Shown piece after piece: positions 32,013-40,334 of a DNA stretch of 43,061 bases. Position numbers and translations under genes: made by a program. Location of the stretch: positions 1 to 43,061 of the forward strand of contig JAJEGY010000012.1 in NCBI GenBank assembly GCA_022819585.1. Reading direction: 5' to 3'. Positions within the stretch are counted from its first letter, which is position 1. The number at the start of each line of letters is the position of its first letter. The DNA is from Dehalococcoidia bacterium. Its GTDB lineage: Bacteria; Chloroflexota; Dehalococcoidia; Lucifugimonadales; Lucifugimonadaceae. The notes beneath the pieces are model-generated. The model searched no databases and had not been told where the DNA came from. It worked only from the letters and a program-made list of their open reading frames with translations.

Positions 32013-33050
32013 TTACTTCCGCGACCCAAACATCCGAGAGACCCAAGAATCCCGACGCGATGGGCCTCGTTGACTGCCATTCGCATTGGCAGGTCTAGCC
32101 GTCGCAGTTGCCTTAACTTCCTCGGATCTGCCAGCCGTAGCGACCTTCTTCCTCGCTCGCTGATCCGGCGGCAAAGTCCTCGGCCTTGATGCTAGACCTC
32201 GCCGTTGCGTACGCCCTCCCGGCGTCGCATTGCCCTCAAGTACTGACGAGAGGCTCCGTCGCGTCTCCGTGCGTCGCACTCGACTAGCTGGCGCGTCTTC
32301 GCTCTTTCCTCGAGATCCGTTCTTAGTTGCCGCAGCCTTAGCCTTGTACGCATTGCGGCGATCCGCATACCGCTCTGTGAATGGTCGCCGAGAATGAGTC
32401 GCGCCTCTGACCGCGCCTTTGTCCTCGCCATTGGGAGATGCCGCCTCATCCGTCACCATCTGCCGTTTGGCAGCCGCTCGCATGTTGCTGCTCTTCTGGC
32501 TTGATGACATCCACAAATCATCGAAATAGCTGCGATCGAACTTGATCAACACATCGGACAACCGTGCCGCTTCCGAAGACAAGTTCGAATCGAACGCCGC
32601 AACCTCAACCTGCTTGCCAGTGTCCTTCACTACCTGCAACGCGGGGTAGAAATCCGCATCACCGCTCACCAGGATCGCCGTGTCGTAGTGGTCCTCGTAT
32701 GCGTGCGCGATCAGGTCCGACGCAATCATCACATCCACGCCCTTCTCAACCATCGTGTTGCCCCGCTGCTTCCAGATCCCCAACTTCACTTCCAGATAAT
32801 CCGTCTCATACAGAGCATTCAAGAATCGCTCTTGAGATTCCCCCAGACTCGGATTGTCCGCCGACTCCTGCCGGATGTTGTAGTAATAAGTCCGAATCAG
32901 CTCGCGATCGCCGCAAAGCTTCTCCGCAAATTTCTTGTAATCTAGGTCTCGTTTGTCGGTATTTTGCTTCAGAACGTGGTAAAGATTGCTGCCGTCGATG
33001 AATATCATCACACGACGGCTCGCGCCGTTACCGTAGCCGTGATTCCTCAT
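32013..33050 (-). CDS. NYN/LabA-like domain protein with long basic tail
   Basis: About 345 residues. Residues 13-180 form a NYN (PIN-like, DUF88/LabA) domain: VMIFIDGSNLYHVL (Asp19), EKGVDVMIASDLIAHA (Asp106), AILVSGDADFYPAL (Asp131, Asp133). These acidic residues are the expected metal site of a ribonuclease. From about 185 on, the protein is low-complexity and very Arg/Lys/Ala-rich, probably disordered and RNA-binding. Two ATGs are close: 33059 is only 1 nt from AGAAGG, while 33050 has that site at about 10 nt, so 33050 is preferred. It is convergent with the TolB-like gene. The RNA target is unknown. Confidence 0.82.
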   Translation of the reverse strand: MRNHGYGNGASRRVMIFIDGSNLYHVLKQNTDKRDLDYKKFAEKLCGDRELIRTYYYNIRQESADNPSLGESQERFLNALYETDYLEVKLGIWKQRGNTMVEKGVDVMIASDLIAHAYEDHYDTAILVSGDADFYPALQVVKDTGKQVEVAAFDSNLSSEAARLSDVLIKFDRSYFDDLWMSSSQKSSNMRAAAKRQMVTDEAASPNGEDKGAVRGATHSRRPFTERYADRRNAYKAKAAATKNGSRGKSEDAPASRVRRTETRRSLSSVLEGNATPGGRTQRRGLASRPRTLPPDQRARKKVATAGRSEEVKATATARPANANGSQRGPSRRDSWVSRMFGSRK

Positions 33051-33087
33051 GCCTTTCATTCCTTCTCATCTCAACCGCCCTCTCCTG

Positions 33088-33237
33088 TTATTCGATCTAT
33101 GTCTCAGGTAGTATGATCGCTGTCTCTTACAGCCAGCACCACATCAGCCAAGCGACTTCTCCGTAGGCGATTCTTGGAGTTGAAGCGATTGGTTAAATCG
33201 TGGGTTAAGGTAAATTGCCCGTCGAATCGGGCCTTTT
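33088..33237 (+). ncRNA. Possible structured small RNA or leader in the 360-bp intergenic region
   Basis: The 33060-33419 stretch has no credible gene. It holds a promoter-like TTATTC, 18 bp, TATGAT (33088-33117). Three consecutive short stems follow: CCAAG/CTTGG (33148-33177), CGATT/AATCG (33186-33200), and GCCCG/CGGGC with a 6-nt loop (33217-33232), then CTTTTC. This looks like a short transcript with a terminator-like end. Stems are only 5 bp each, so chance is not excluded. It could also be the leader of the propeller gene at 33420. Confidence 0.3.
33217..33237 (+). terminator. Terminator-like hairpin with short T-run
   Basis: GCCCG TCGAAT CGGGC followed by CTTTT. The 5-bp GC stem and four T residues resemble a weak intrinsic terminator ending a short upstream transcript. 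Confidence 0.35.
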
Positions 33238-33419
33238 CACTCGCCTACTCTCACAATCAAACATTCTATCAGACACCTATTCCCCCTTGTCCACATCAGT
33301 CTGACACATCGCGTCAATTCTCGGTCAAACCGTACCTCAGCGATACGTTTCAATTGATTTCAAGTTAAACTACTTGCAAACGTGTCGAGCAATACACGAT
33401 TGCGAATGGAGACCCCAAA

Positions 33420-34142
33420 ATGGCAATGACAGCCACCGAATCAAAGGTCGGTGTTACTATCCCCTCGCCCTGCGAAATGCCCAACGGCCTGCAGTGGTAC
33501 AACAACGAACTCTTCGTCATGGACCAGCTGACTGACAACGTCTATATCATCGACGAAGCCGGTAACGTCCTCAGAACCGTATACACCGCTACCGAGAACG
33601 GCTCAGGCATCACCGTCGGCGACGGCCACATCTGGACAGGCTCTAACGGGACCACCGTTTCCCGCCCCTACCGTAGCACCGACACCCATCTCGGATTCGT
33701 GATCAAATGCGACATAGACACGGGCGAGACCGTAGACCGATGGCGCACTCCCGACGGCGGCGGCATCCACGGCATCGAGTGGGACCACAACGAGAACCTT
33801 CTATGGGTCACAGCCTTCAGCCCCAAAGCCATAATCCTCGTCGACCCCTCCGACGACTTCAAAGTCGTCCACAAATTCGAGGTCGAACTTGAGCGGCTTC
33901 ACGGCTTGGCACTCGAAGGCGACGACGCTATCTGGTGTGCTCACACTACCGACAACGTTGTAGTCCTCTACGACAAAGAGTCCGGCAAGGAACTAGACCG
34001 CGTTACGATGGGCCCCGAAGACCCCTTCATCCACGGCCTCTCTAAGAAAGACGGCGTGCTCTGGTTCGGTGACGCCAACTTCGCCGGAAGCCACGGCACC
34101 GCAATCCGAGGCGAACCCTCCATCGGAACCATCGTCCGCTAG
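33420..34142 (+). CDS. Beta-propeller protein, SMP-30/NHL-like
   Basis: A 240-residue soluble protein built from propeller-like repeats: MPNGLQWYNNELFVMDQLTD, GSGITVGDGHIWTGSNG, GGGIHGIEWDHNENLLWVT, LHGLALEGDDAIWCAHT, FIHGLSKKDGVLWFGDA. Each has a G-(I/L)-x(4-9)-(L/I)-W pattern with conserved His-Gly. It is related to SMP-30/NHL/virginiamycin-B-lyase type propellers but shorter than the two lactonases at the start of the window. A GGAG lies about 8 nt before the ATG. It is followed by an L-fuconolactonase-like gene, so a lactone-related role is possible, though no metal-ligand set is obvious. Confidence 0.7.
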   Translation: MAMTATESKVGVTIPSPCEMPNGLQWYNNELFVMDQLTDNVYIIDEAGNVLRTVYTATENGSGITVGDGHIWTGSNGTTVSRPYRSTDTHLGFVIKCDIDTGETVDRWRTPDGGGIHGIEWDHNENLLWVTAFSPKAIILVDPSDDFKVVHKFEVELERLHGLALEGDDAIWCAHTTDNVVVLYDKESGKELDRVTMGPEDPFIHGLSKKDGVLWFGDANFAGSHGTAIRGEPSIGTIVR

Positions 34143-34225
34143 GCGAGACCTCCATTCCCGTCACCAAACCGAAACCACAATTCCCTTACCCGCGTAGAGA
34201 CGGCGGTAATCGATATCGTCATCGT

Positions 34226-34263
34226 CCCCTCTCCCGCTCGGCGGAAGAGGGCTAGGGTGAGGG
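34226..34263. repeat. REP-like GC-rich palindromic element
   Basis: CCCTCTCCCGCTCGGCGGAAGAGGG is an interrupted inverted repeat (CCCTCT / AGAGGG), followed by CTAGGGTGAGGG. It lies in the 159-bp gap between the propeller gene and the amidohydrolase. This type of element recurs in many bacterial genomes between genes. The other 34143-34301 sequence shows nothing further. Confidence 0.5.
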
Positions 34264-34301
34264 CACACAACCACGTCCGGTAACGAGACCATGAAGACGC
34301 C

Positions 34302-35135
34302 ATGACCGTAGTCGACAGCCACCACCACTTCTGGGACCTAGACCTACGCCCCTACGACTGGATGCCCGAAGGCAGCCCTCTCCGAGTCAACTACGGACCA
34401 GATGAACTCCGCCCCCTAATAGCGGAAGCCGGCGTCGACAAAACCGTCATCGTCCAAGCGCACGCCTCGGTTGAGGAAACTAAGTGGTGCCTCGAGATCG
34501 CCGAAAACACCGACTTTGTAGCAGGTGTCGTCGGGTGGGTCGATCTGAGCGACCCCAACGTAGGCGAAACCCTCGACGAACTCCAGCAAAACCCTTACTT
34601 CAAGGGCGTCCGTCACCTCTGGGAGATGGATGAAGACCATGGCTGGCTCGCTGGCGACGCTCCCATCCAAGGCCTTAAGGAGATCGAGCACCGCGACCTC
34701 TGCTACGACTTCCTGGTCCGACCATGGAACCTCCCCTTCGTGCCCCGCATCATGGAGCACGTCCCAAACCTAAGAGCCGTCATCGACCACATCGCAAAAC
34801 CCAATATCAAAGAACGCGAAGTCGAACCATGGCTCACTCGCCTCCGTGAAGTCGCATCAATCGACGGCATGAGATGCAAAATCTCCGGCATGACCACTGA
34901 AGCCGACATGGAGAACTGGACCATCGACGACCTCCTCCCATACGTCCACCACGTCATCGGCATGTTCGGCGTCGACCGTCTCATGTTCGGATCCGACTGG
35001 CCCGTATCAACTCAAGGCACTACCTATCCAAACTGGGCCGACACCGCCCGCGAATTGACGAAAAACCTTCCGCAAGAACAATCCGATTACATCTTCGGCC
35101 AAACTGCAATCGATTTCTACCGTTTGGACGTATGA
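34302..35135 (+). CDS. Amidohydrolase family 2 protein, L-fuconolactonase-like
   Basis: A 277-residue TIM-barrel hydrolase of the amidohydrolase-2/COG3618 group. The N-terminal metal motif is VVDSHHHFWD (His7-His9). VIVQAHASVEETKWCLEIA, FKGVRHLWE, VIDHIAKPN, KISGM and the C-terminal FGSDWPVS with the metal-site Asp match L-fucono-1,5-lactonase and 2-pyrone-4,6-dicarboxylate lactonase relatives. It hydrolyses a lactone or a carboxylate in the cytoplasm. It follows a beta-propeller gene and precedes an ABC exporter set. The exact substrate is uncertain. Confidence 0.82.
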   Translation: MTVVDSHHHFWDLDLRPYDWMPEGSPLRVNYGPDELRPLIAEAGVDKTVIVQAHASVEETKWCLEIAENTDFVAGVVGWVDLSDPNVGETLDELQQNPYFKGVRHLWEMDEDHGWLAGDAPIQGLKEIEHRDLCYDFLVRPWNLPFVPRIMEHVPNLRAVIDHIAKPNIKEREVEPWLTRLREVASIDGMRCKISGMTTEADMENWTIDDLLPYVHHVIGMFGVDRLMFGSDWPVSTQGTTYPNWADTARELTKNLPQEQSDYIFGQTAIDFYRLDV

Positions 35136-35166
35136 AAACACAATTACTCCTTACTCAACTCGTTTC

Positions 35167-36075
35167 ATGACCGCTTTCGTACAACCCTCCCCCCTTCTCG
35201 AAGCCCGAGACCTCACAAAGCTCTACGGCAACGTCCAAGCCCTCGACAAAGCATCTTTCACCGTCGGCGAAGGCATCACAGGCCTCCTCGGTCCCAACGG
35301 TGCCGGAAAAAGTACCGCAATTCGAATCTTCCTTGGCCTGACCGATGCCACATCAGGCTCAGCCCTAGTCATGGGTGCCGATACCCGAAACCCCGAAGCA
35401 CGCGTCCGCCTCGGATACATGCCCGAACACGACTGCCTGCCCCCGAACCAGTCAGCCGCAAACTTCCTGACTCACATGGCCGAAGTTAGCGGCATCCCTC
35501 CATCCCGATCACGAGCACTTGCCGCCGACACTCTCCGACACGTCGGGCTCTTCGAAGAACGCTACCGCCCCATCGGTGGCTACTCCACCGGCATGAAACA
35601 GCGCGTCAAGCTCGCACAAGCCCTCGTCCACGACCCCATCCTCATCCTCTTAGACGAACCAACCGCTGGCCTAGATCCCACTGGCCGCACTGAGATGCTC
35701 AACCTCATCCGACGCATCGCTCGCGAATTTGGCATCAGCGTCGTCCTATCAACTCACCTCATGCAAGACGTCGAGCGAACCTGCGACAACATCGTCCTAC
35801 TCGACCTCGGACGCGTCAAAGAATCCGCCGATGTCAAATCCTTAACTCAGGAAACCGAACTCGTCTACATCGAGGTCGCAAATAATCGCGATGAGTTCAT
35901 CTCCGAACTTCAGAGTCGAAACCTCCAACCAACCCTCGAAACAAACGCAATCTCCATCCCCGACGTCGACGGCCCCAAATTCGACGCCATCCGCGACTCC
36001 CTCGTCGCCTCCGAGGCCCGACTCGTCCGAATGGGCCCGCGCCAACGAGCCTTGATCGACCTCTTCCGAACCTAA
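35167..36075 (+). CDS. ABC-2 type exporter ATPase, first of two
   Basis: A 302-residue ATPase. Walker A is GPNGAGKST (42-50), Walker B is ILILLDEPTAGLD, and the switch His is in VLSTHLMQD. The signature is YSTGMKQR in place of LSGGQ, common in CcmA/NodI-type exporters. It has a C-terminal extension (about 230-302) of the kind that follows ABC-2 ATPases. It heads a four-gene block, ATPase-permease-ATPase-permease, with 8-17 bp gaps. The two half-systems probably assemble as one heteromeric exporter. Cargo unknown. Confidence 0.9.
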   Translation: MTAFVQPSPLLEARDLTKLYGNVQALDKASFTVGEGITGLLGPNGAGKSTAIRIFLGLTDATSGSALVMGADTRNPEARVRLGYMPEHDCLPPNQSAANFLTHMAEVSGIPPSRSRALAADTLRHVGLFEERYRPIGGYSTGMKQRVKLAQALVHDPILILLDEPTAGLDPTGRTEMLNLIRRIAREFGISVVLSTHLMQDVERTCDNIVLLDLGRVKESADVKSLTQETELVYIEVANNRDEFISELQSRNLQPTLETNAISIPDVDGPKFDAIRDSLVASEARLVRMGPRQRALIDLFRT

Positions 36076-36091
36076 TCGGCATTCCGTATCC

Positions 36092-37006
36092 TTGACCACC
36101 GACCAACAAGAACGCACCGGTACCGTATTCGACATCGGATACCAGTCCTACGAGGGCACCCGCGAAGGACGAGGCCTAGCCTGGAAAACCCTCATCATCG
36201 ACGGCGTAAAAAACGGCATGGGCATCGGACGCGGCGGCTGGGCCAAATTCCTCCCCTGGTTAGTCCTCTCCCCCACCATCGCCACCGGCCTCGTCTTCGC
36301 CGCAATCGCAGCATTCTTCGAGCAATTGGGAATTGAAGTCGACACCGGCGAAGGAGCAAACGTAATCGACCTTCCCGGCCACGAAGACCTCACCTCTGTC
36401 ATCTCATTCATGATCCTCATATTCGCCGCATTCGTCGGACCCGAACTCGTCTGTCCCGACCGCCGAAACCGCGTCATACACCTCTATTTCGTCCGTCCCA
36501 TCACTATGCTCGACTACCTAGGTGCACGATGGTGCGCACTGTTCATCCTCCTCCTCGCCGCAAGCCTGCTACCTCACATCACTCTATGGGTCGGACTTCT
36601 GTTCGGCGTTGCAGATGCCCTAGGACACATCCAAGACAACTGGCTAGACATACCCCGATTCGTTGGAAACAGCATCGTATTCGCTATCTTCACCACTTCA
36701 ATCACCATCGCCATAAGCTCCATCACCGACCGCCGCATGATCGCAACCCTCATCATCATCGGCATCATCATGATCGCATCTATCGCCCCCGGAATCATCT
36801 CTATCTTCAACCCCTCCGATACCGTAACTGAGCTGATCAACCTGATCGGCCTCATCGATCTCTCATCCAACATCGTCCCATCAATCTTTTTCGACACATA
36901 CTCGGAAAACTACAACCTCAACATCGCCATCCCAATCGTGTGGGTAATCCTCCTCACAATCGGCTCCATCGCCGCAACATGGCGCTTCTACCAAGCGCAA
37001 AGATAG
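36092..37006 (+). CDS. ABC-2 type transporter permease, first of two
   Basis: A 304-residue membrane protein starting at a TTG (MTTDQQERTGTVFDIGYQSYEG). It has about six hydrophobic segments, for example FLPWLVLSPTIATGLVFAAIA, FMILIFAAFVGPELVC, MIATLIIIGIIMIASIAPG and a final PIVWVILLTIGSIAATWRFY. The RRNRVIHLYFVRPITMLDYLGAR stretch (written in part; key residues FVRPI) is typical of ABC-2 permeases. The TTG is the only start that leaves the 16-bp gap to the upstream ATPase and the cytoplasmic N-terminus intact. Confidence 0.85.
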   Translation: MTTDQQERTGTVFDIGYQSYEGTREGRGLAWKTLIIDGVKNGMGIGRGGWAKFLPWLVLSPTIATGLVFAAIAAFFEQLGIEVDTGEGANVIDLPGHEDLTSVISFMILIFAAFVGPELVCPDRRNRVIHLYFVRPITMLDYLGARWCALFILLLAASLLPHITLWVGLLFGVADALGHIQDNWLDIPRFVGNSIVFAIFTTSITIAISSITDRRMIATLIIIGIIMIASIAPGIISIFNPSDTVTELINLIGLIDLSSNIVPSIFFDTYSENYNLNIAIPIVWVILLTIGSIAATWRFYQAQR

Positions 37007-37023
37007 TCCGCAGAGATAGATAG

Positions 37024-37974
37024 ATGCAGACGGACGCAAAGACACCCCGCCAGAGCGACGAACTAATCGTTTCCCTCGATTCCGTCTCGAAGTGGTTCGG
37101 AAACGTAGTAGCTGTTTCAGACGTCACCCTAGATATCGGCCCCGGCATCACCGGACTCCTAGGACCCAACGGCGCGGGAAAAACAACCCTGCTCCGCATG
37201 ATCTGCGGCCTCCACTCCCCTTCCGAAGGCGAAGTGCGTCTTTTAGGCACCAACCCTCGCACCGACCACAACGTCTACAAACGAATCGGCATCATGACCG
37301 AAAACGAGTCCGCATACGAGTTCATGACCGGGCTTGAATTCGTCCGCCTATCCGCACGCCTAAAAGACCTGAGACGCGAAGAATCCCACCTCCGAGCCGC
37401 CATCGAGCGCGTCGACATGTCCTTTGCCCTCGACCGAAAAATCTCCACCTACTCACGCGGTATGAGACAACGCATACGCCTTGCCGCCGCCTTGGTCGGC
37501 GACCCCGATCTCCTCATCCTTGACGAACCCCTTAACGGAGCCGACCCAACACAACGCCTCCGATTCCAACAAATCCTCCGCGAAACCGTCGACGAAGGTC
37601 GATCCGTCATCATCTCCTCCCACATTCTCGAAGAAGTCGAGGAAGTCAGCGACAGCGTAGTCCTCGTCGTAAACGGCAAACTAGCCGCACAAGGCGACTT
37701 CCATGCCATCCGTGCCGCACTCGACGATCGCCCCTACCACGTCAAGATCGAGTGCTCCGATCCCAAACAACTCGGTGGCGAATTAGCCAAACTCCCATCC
37801 GTCCAATCCGTCCAATTCGACCCCGACGGCTCAATCGTCGTCCTCACCACCAACGTCGCTACCCTACAACTCGACCTACCACCCTTGGCGCAACAGGACA
37901 ACATCCGATTGACCCGTTTCCAACCGATCGACGACTCCTTGGAAAGCGTCTTCTCATACCTGGTCGAAGGCTAG
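37024..37974 (+). CDS. ABC-2 type exporter ATPase, second of two
   Basis: A 316-residue ATPase paralogous to the gene at 35167. Walker A is GPNGAGKTT, the signature is YSRGMRQR, Walker B is LLILDEPLNGADPTQR, and the switch His is in IISSHILEEVEEVSD. The D-loop reads NGAD rather than AGLD. The C-terminal extension (about 235-316) differs from that of the first ATPase, consistent with each ATPase serving its own permease half. Catalytic residues are intact in both. Gaps of 17 and 8 bp to the flanking permeases show one operon. Confidence 0.9.
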   Translation: MQTDAKTPRQSDELIVSLDSVSKWFGNVVAVSDVTLDIGPGITGLLGPNGAGKTTLLRMICGLHSPSEGEVRLLGTNPRTDHNVYKRIGIMTENESAYEFMTGLEFVRLSARLKDLRREESHLRAAIERVDMSFALDRKISTYSRGMRQRIRLAAALVGDPDLLILDEPLNGADPTQRLRFQQILRETVDEGRSVIISSHILEEVEEVSDSVVLVVNGKLAAQGDFHAIRAALDDRPYHVKIECSDPKQLGGELAKLPSVQSVQFDPDGSIVVLTTNVATLQLDLPPLAQQDNIRLTRFQPIDDSLESVFSYLVEG

Positions 37975-37982
37975 TACGCGAC

Positions 37983-38714
37983 ATGTCAGACACAATCTTC
38001 GTCCTCACCATCCGACAATCCCTGTCGATAAAACGCGTCGCAATCCTGCTCATACTCGCCGCAATCCCCCTCACAATCGCCATCGTCAGCGAAATCCTCA
38101 ACGTCGAATGGGGTGGTGACGAGATGCAAAGATTCATCCAAGCTCTGATCATCAACACCGCTCTCCCCTTAGTAGCGCTGATCGTCGCCGCACCAGTCTT
38201 CGCCGACGAAATCGAAGATCGCACGCTGACAAACCTTATGCTCTCCCCCATCGCACGATGGCAGGTCGCAATCCCAAAAACCCTAGCCGCACTCTCCGTC
38301 GTAGTCATCCCGATGGCGGTCTCAACCTTCGCCTCCGTCATCATCATCTGGCAGGAAGACATCTACACCTCTGCCATCGTCGGAGCATTCGGCATCCTCA
38401 TCGGCGCCCTCGCCTTCACCTCCCTCTTCGCATTCGTCGGCACCCTCACCACCCGCGCCGTTGTATTCGGTATCGTCTACGTCTTCGGATTCGAAGCTCT
38501 AATCTCCTCAGCCATTCCCGGCCTCAAATACATCAGCATCAGCGGTATGACCATCGCAATCATGCAAGAACTCGGACCAACCCTCGTCGACGCACCCAAA
38601 TCCGGCAGCAATGCTCCGCCACCAGTCGAATTCGCCGTCCCTGCAATCATCGCCATCATCATCATCACCAACCTAGGCACCATCTGGCGACTGAAACGCA
38701 TGGACGTTCACTGA
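37983..38714 (+). CDS. ABC-2 type transporter permease, second of two
   Basis: A 243-residue permease from ATG 37983, 8 bp after the ATPase. Hydrophobic segments include RVAILLILAAIPLTIAIVSEIL, ALIINTALPLVALIVAAPVF, VVVIPMAVSTFASVIIIW and VPAIIAIIIITNLGTIWRL. FADEIEDRTLTNLMLSPIARW is the ABC-2 ('DE-ERGTLEYLLS'-like) coupling region, shared in pattern with the first permease. The upstream open frame back to 37752 only shadows the ATPase. It is the last gene of the exporter block. Confidence 0.85.
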   Translation: MSDTIFVLTIRQSLSIKRVAILLILAAIPLTIAIVSEILNVEWGGDEMQRFIQALIINTALPLVALIVAAPVFADEIEDRTLTNLMLSPIARWQVAIPKTLAALSVVVIPMAVSTFASVIIIWQEDIYTSAIVGAFGILIGALAFTSLFAFVGTLTTRAVVFGIVYVFGFEALISSAIPGLKYISISGMTIAIMQELGPTLVDAPKSGSNAPPPVEFAVPAIIAIIIITNLGTIWRLKRMDVH

Positions 38715-38721
38715 CACCGCA

Positions 38722-38749
38722 CGTCATTCCGCCGCAGGCCAGAATCCAC
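38722..38749. repeat. REP-like CGTCATTCC...GAATCCAC element
   Basis: CGTCATTCC followed by a short GC-rich centre and GAATCCAC is the usual half-palindrome of a common bacterial REP. It lies between the exporter block and the efflux pump. The stem is imperfect. Confidence 0.35.
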
Positions 38750-38764
38750 GCCGCGGACGTTCGC

Positions 38765-38805
38765 TATACTCTAGTGGCATTCTTTCGGCGACGCCTCCGC
38801 GTCGC
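38765..38805 (+). promoter_or_regulatory. Promoter -10 box and strong leader hairpin of the efflux pump gene
   Basis: TATACT (38765-38770) resembles a -10 box, though no clear -35 is seen. Downstream, GCGACGC/GCGTCGC forms a perfect 7-bp GC stem with a CTCC loop (38788-38805), ending 8 nt before the ATG at 38814. No Shine-Dalgarno is present. The hairpin occupies the place where one would lie. Confidence 0.45.
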
Positions 38806-38813
38806 ACTCATAC

Positions 38814-40316
38814 ATGGCAGACACCCACTCCATCCAGCAATCCGCGGCCGCAGCCCCAACGTGGGACCCCGCCGCGCCCGAAAACGCATGGTACAAGTGG
38901 CGAGCCTTCTGGGCCGTAGGACTCTCCCTCGTCACCATGGTGATGAGCTTCAGCATCGTATTCCTCGCACTCCCCGCCATCGCTGAAGACTTCGGAATCA
39001 CCTTCAAAGAAGCATCCCTACTCGTCATCGCACAGTCCCTGACCATCAGCACCCTGATGGTCCCTCTTGGAAAAGTCGCCGACATGATCGGACGCAAAAA
39101 GTTCCATCTCTTCGGCATGATCCTCTTCGGCGGCGGCGCAATCGCATGTGCCTTCGCCACCAACCTCACATTCCTCATCATCACTCGCGTCATAATGTCC
39201 ATCGGTAGCTCCATGGGCCAATCCGTCTCCACCGCCATCACAACCGCCGTATTCCCCCCCAGCGAACGCGGAAAAGCTCTCGGCAGCCAGACCACCGCCG
39301 TCGCCATCGGCGGCGCATCCGGCACCATCGTATCCGGCGTCACACTCCAGTTCCTCCCGTGGCAAGCACTCTTCATCTTCATGGCAATACCCACCGCAAT
39401 CGCATTCTTGTGGGGTCTGTACATCCTCAAAGACGAACGCATCGGATCATTCTCCGGCGAACAACGACCTCCCTACGACTGGCTAGGTGCAATCCTCTCC
39501 GCCGTCGCAACCGCCATCATCATCCTCACCATCACAAACCCATTCGCCCTCGCCTGGGGCTCACCCATCATCATCAGCGGAGCATTCACCGGAATCGCCG
39601 TGCTCATCGTATTCATCTGGTGGCAACTCAAAACTCCGCACCCCATGGTCGATCTCAGACTATTCAAAATCAGCGTCTTCAAATACTCCATCCTCACCCG
39701 CTACTTCGCATTCATGCGCTCCTCCGCTACTCTGTTCCTCATGCCCATATTCCTCGTCGCATTCCGCGGATGGCCCGAAATCCTAGCCTCCGGTGTCATG
39801 CTCCTTATGGCCATCGGAATGGGCATCGGCGCACAAGTCTTCGGTAGACTCTCCGACCGCTTCGGAGTCCGACCATTCATGATCGGAGGCTTCGTTGTAC
39901 TCATCCTCACCGGCATCGCCCTCGCAACCCTCAGCGCCACGACGCCTCTCTACTACATCGCCATCGTCGTACTCGTAAACGGACTCGCACAAGGCGCATG
40001 GTCAGCCCCCAACGCCTCCGCGACTATGGGATCAGTGCCACGATCCTCATACGGGCTCGTCTCCGCAATCATTAACCTCACCCGAAACCTCGGAAATGTC
40101 AGCGGACAAGCCATCATCACCGCAATCATCGCCGGCATAATGATCGCCCGTGGCTACAACATCCCCCTCGGCGAACTCGAAGACACACCCGAAGCCGGAC
40201 AAACATTTCTCGACGGATGGAGATACGCATACCTCGTAGCCACCGGAATTGTAGCCTTAGCTCTGATCACATCAATCCTGACCAAACCAGGTAAATCCGA
40301 ACCTCAAACCACATAG
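38814..40316 (+). CDS. MFS transporter, DHA2 (EmrB/QacA) type, 14-TM
   Basis: A 500-residue polytopic protein of the drug:H+ antiporter-2 family. Residues 1-28 are a hydrophilic N-terminus. TM1 contains FSIVFLALPAIAEDFGIT, motif A is GKVADMIGRKKFHL, motif C-like residues are in VAIGGASGTIVSGVTLQF, and FSGEQRPPYDWLGA marks the central loop typical of 14-TM pumps. A second motif-A-like GRLSDRFGVRPFM follows in the C-terminal half. It probably exports hydrophobic compounds. It is distinct from the P55-like MFS at 9861. It precedes an SDR gene by 18 bp. Confidence 0.88.
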   Translation: MADTHSIQQSAAAAPTWDPAAPENAWYKWRAFWAVGLSLVTMVMSFSIVFLALPAIAEDFGITFKEASLLVIAQSLTISTLMVPLGKVADMIGRKKFHLFGMILFGGGAIACAFATNLTFLIITRVIMSIGSSMGQSVSTAITTAVFPPSERGKALGSQTTAVAIGGASGTIVSGVTLQFLPWQALFIFMAIPTAIAFLWGLYILKDERIGSFSGEQRPPYDWLGAILSAVATAIIILTITNPFALAWGSPIIISGAFTGIAVLIVFIWWQLKTPHPMVDLRLFKISVFKYSILTRYFAFMRSSATLFLMPIFLVAFRGWPEILASGVMLLMAIGMGIGAQVFGRLSDRFGVRPFMIGGFVVLILTGIALATLSATTPLYYIAIVVLVNGLAQGAWSAPNASATMGSVPRSSYGLVSAIINLTRNLGNVSGQAIITAIIAGIMIARGYNIPLGELEDTPEAGQTFLDGWRYAYLVATGIVALALITSILTKPGKSEPQTT

Positions 40317-40334
40317 CGAAACTGGAGGAAGTCC

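Noticed and set aside
33217..33232. tRNA T-arm-like GCCCGTCGAATCGGGC
   Set aside because: The loop has 6 nt instead of 7, and no matching D-arm, anticodon arm or acceptor stem is found around it.
33174..33368. 64-codon open frame in the 360-bp gap
   Set aside because: No Shine-Dalgarno and no protein-like composition; it overlaps the hairpins and the AT-rich promoter zone of the next gene.
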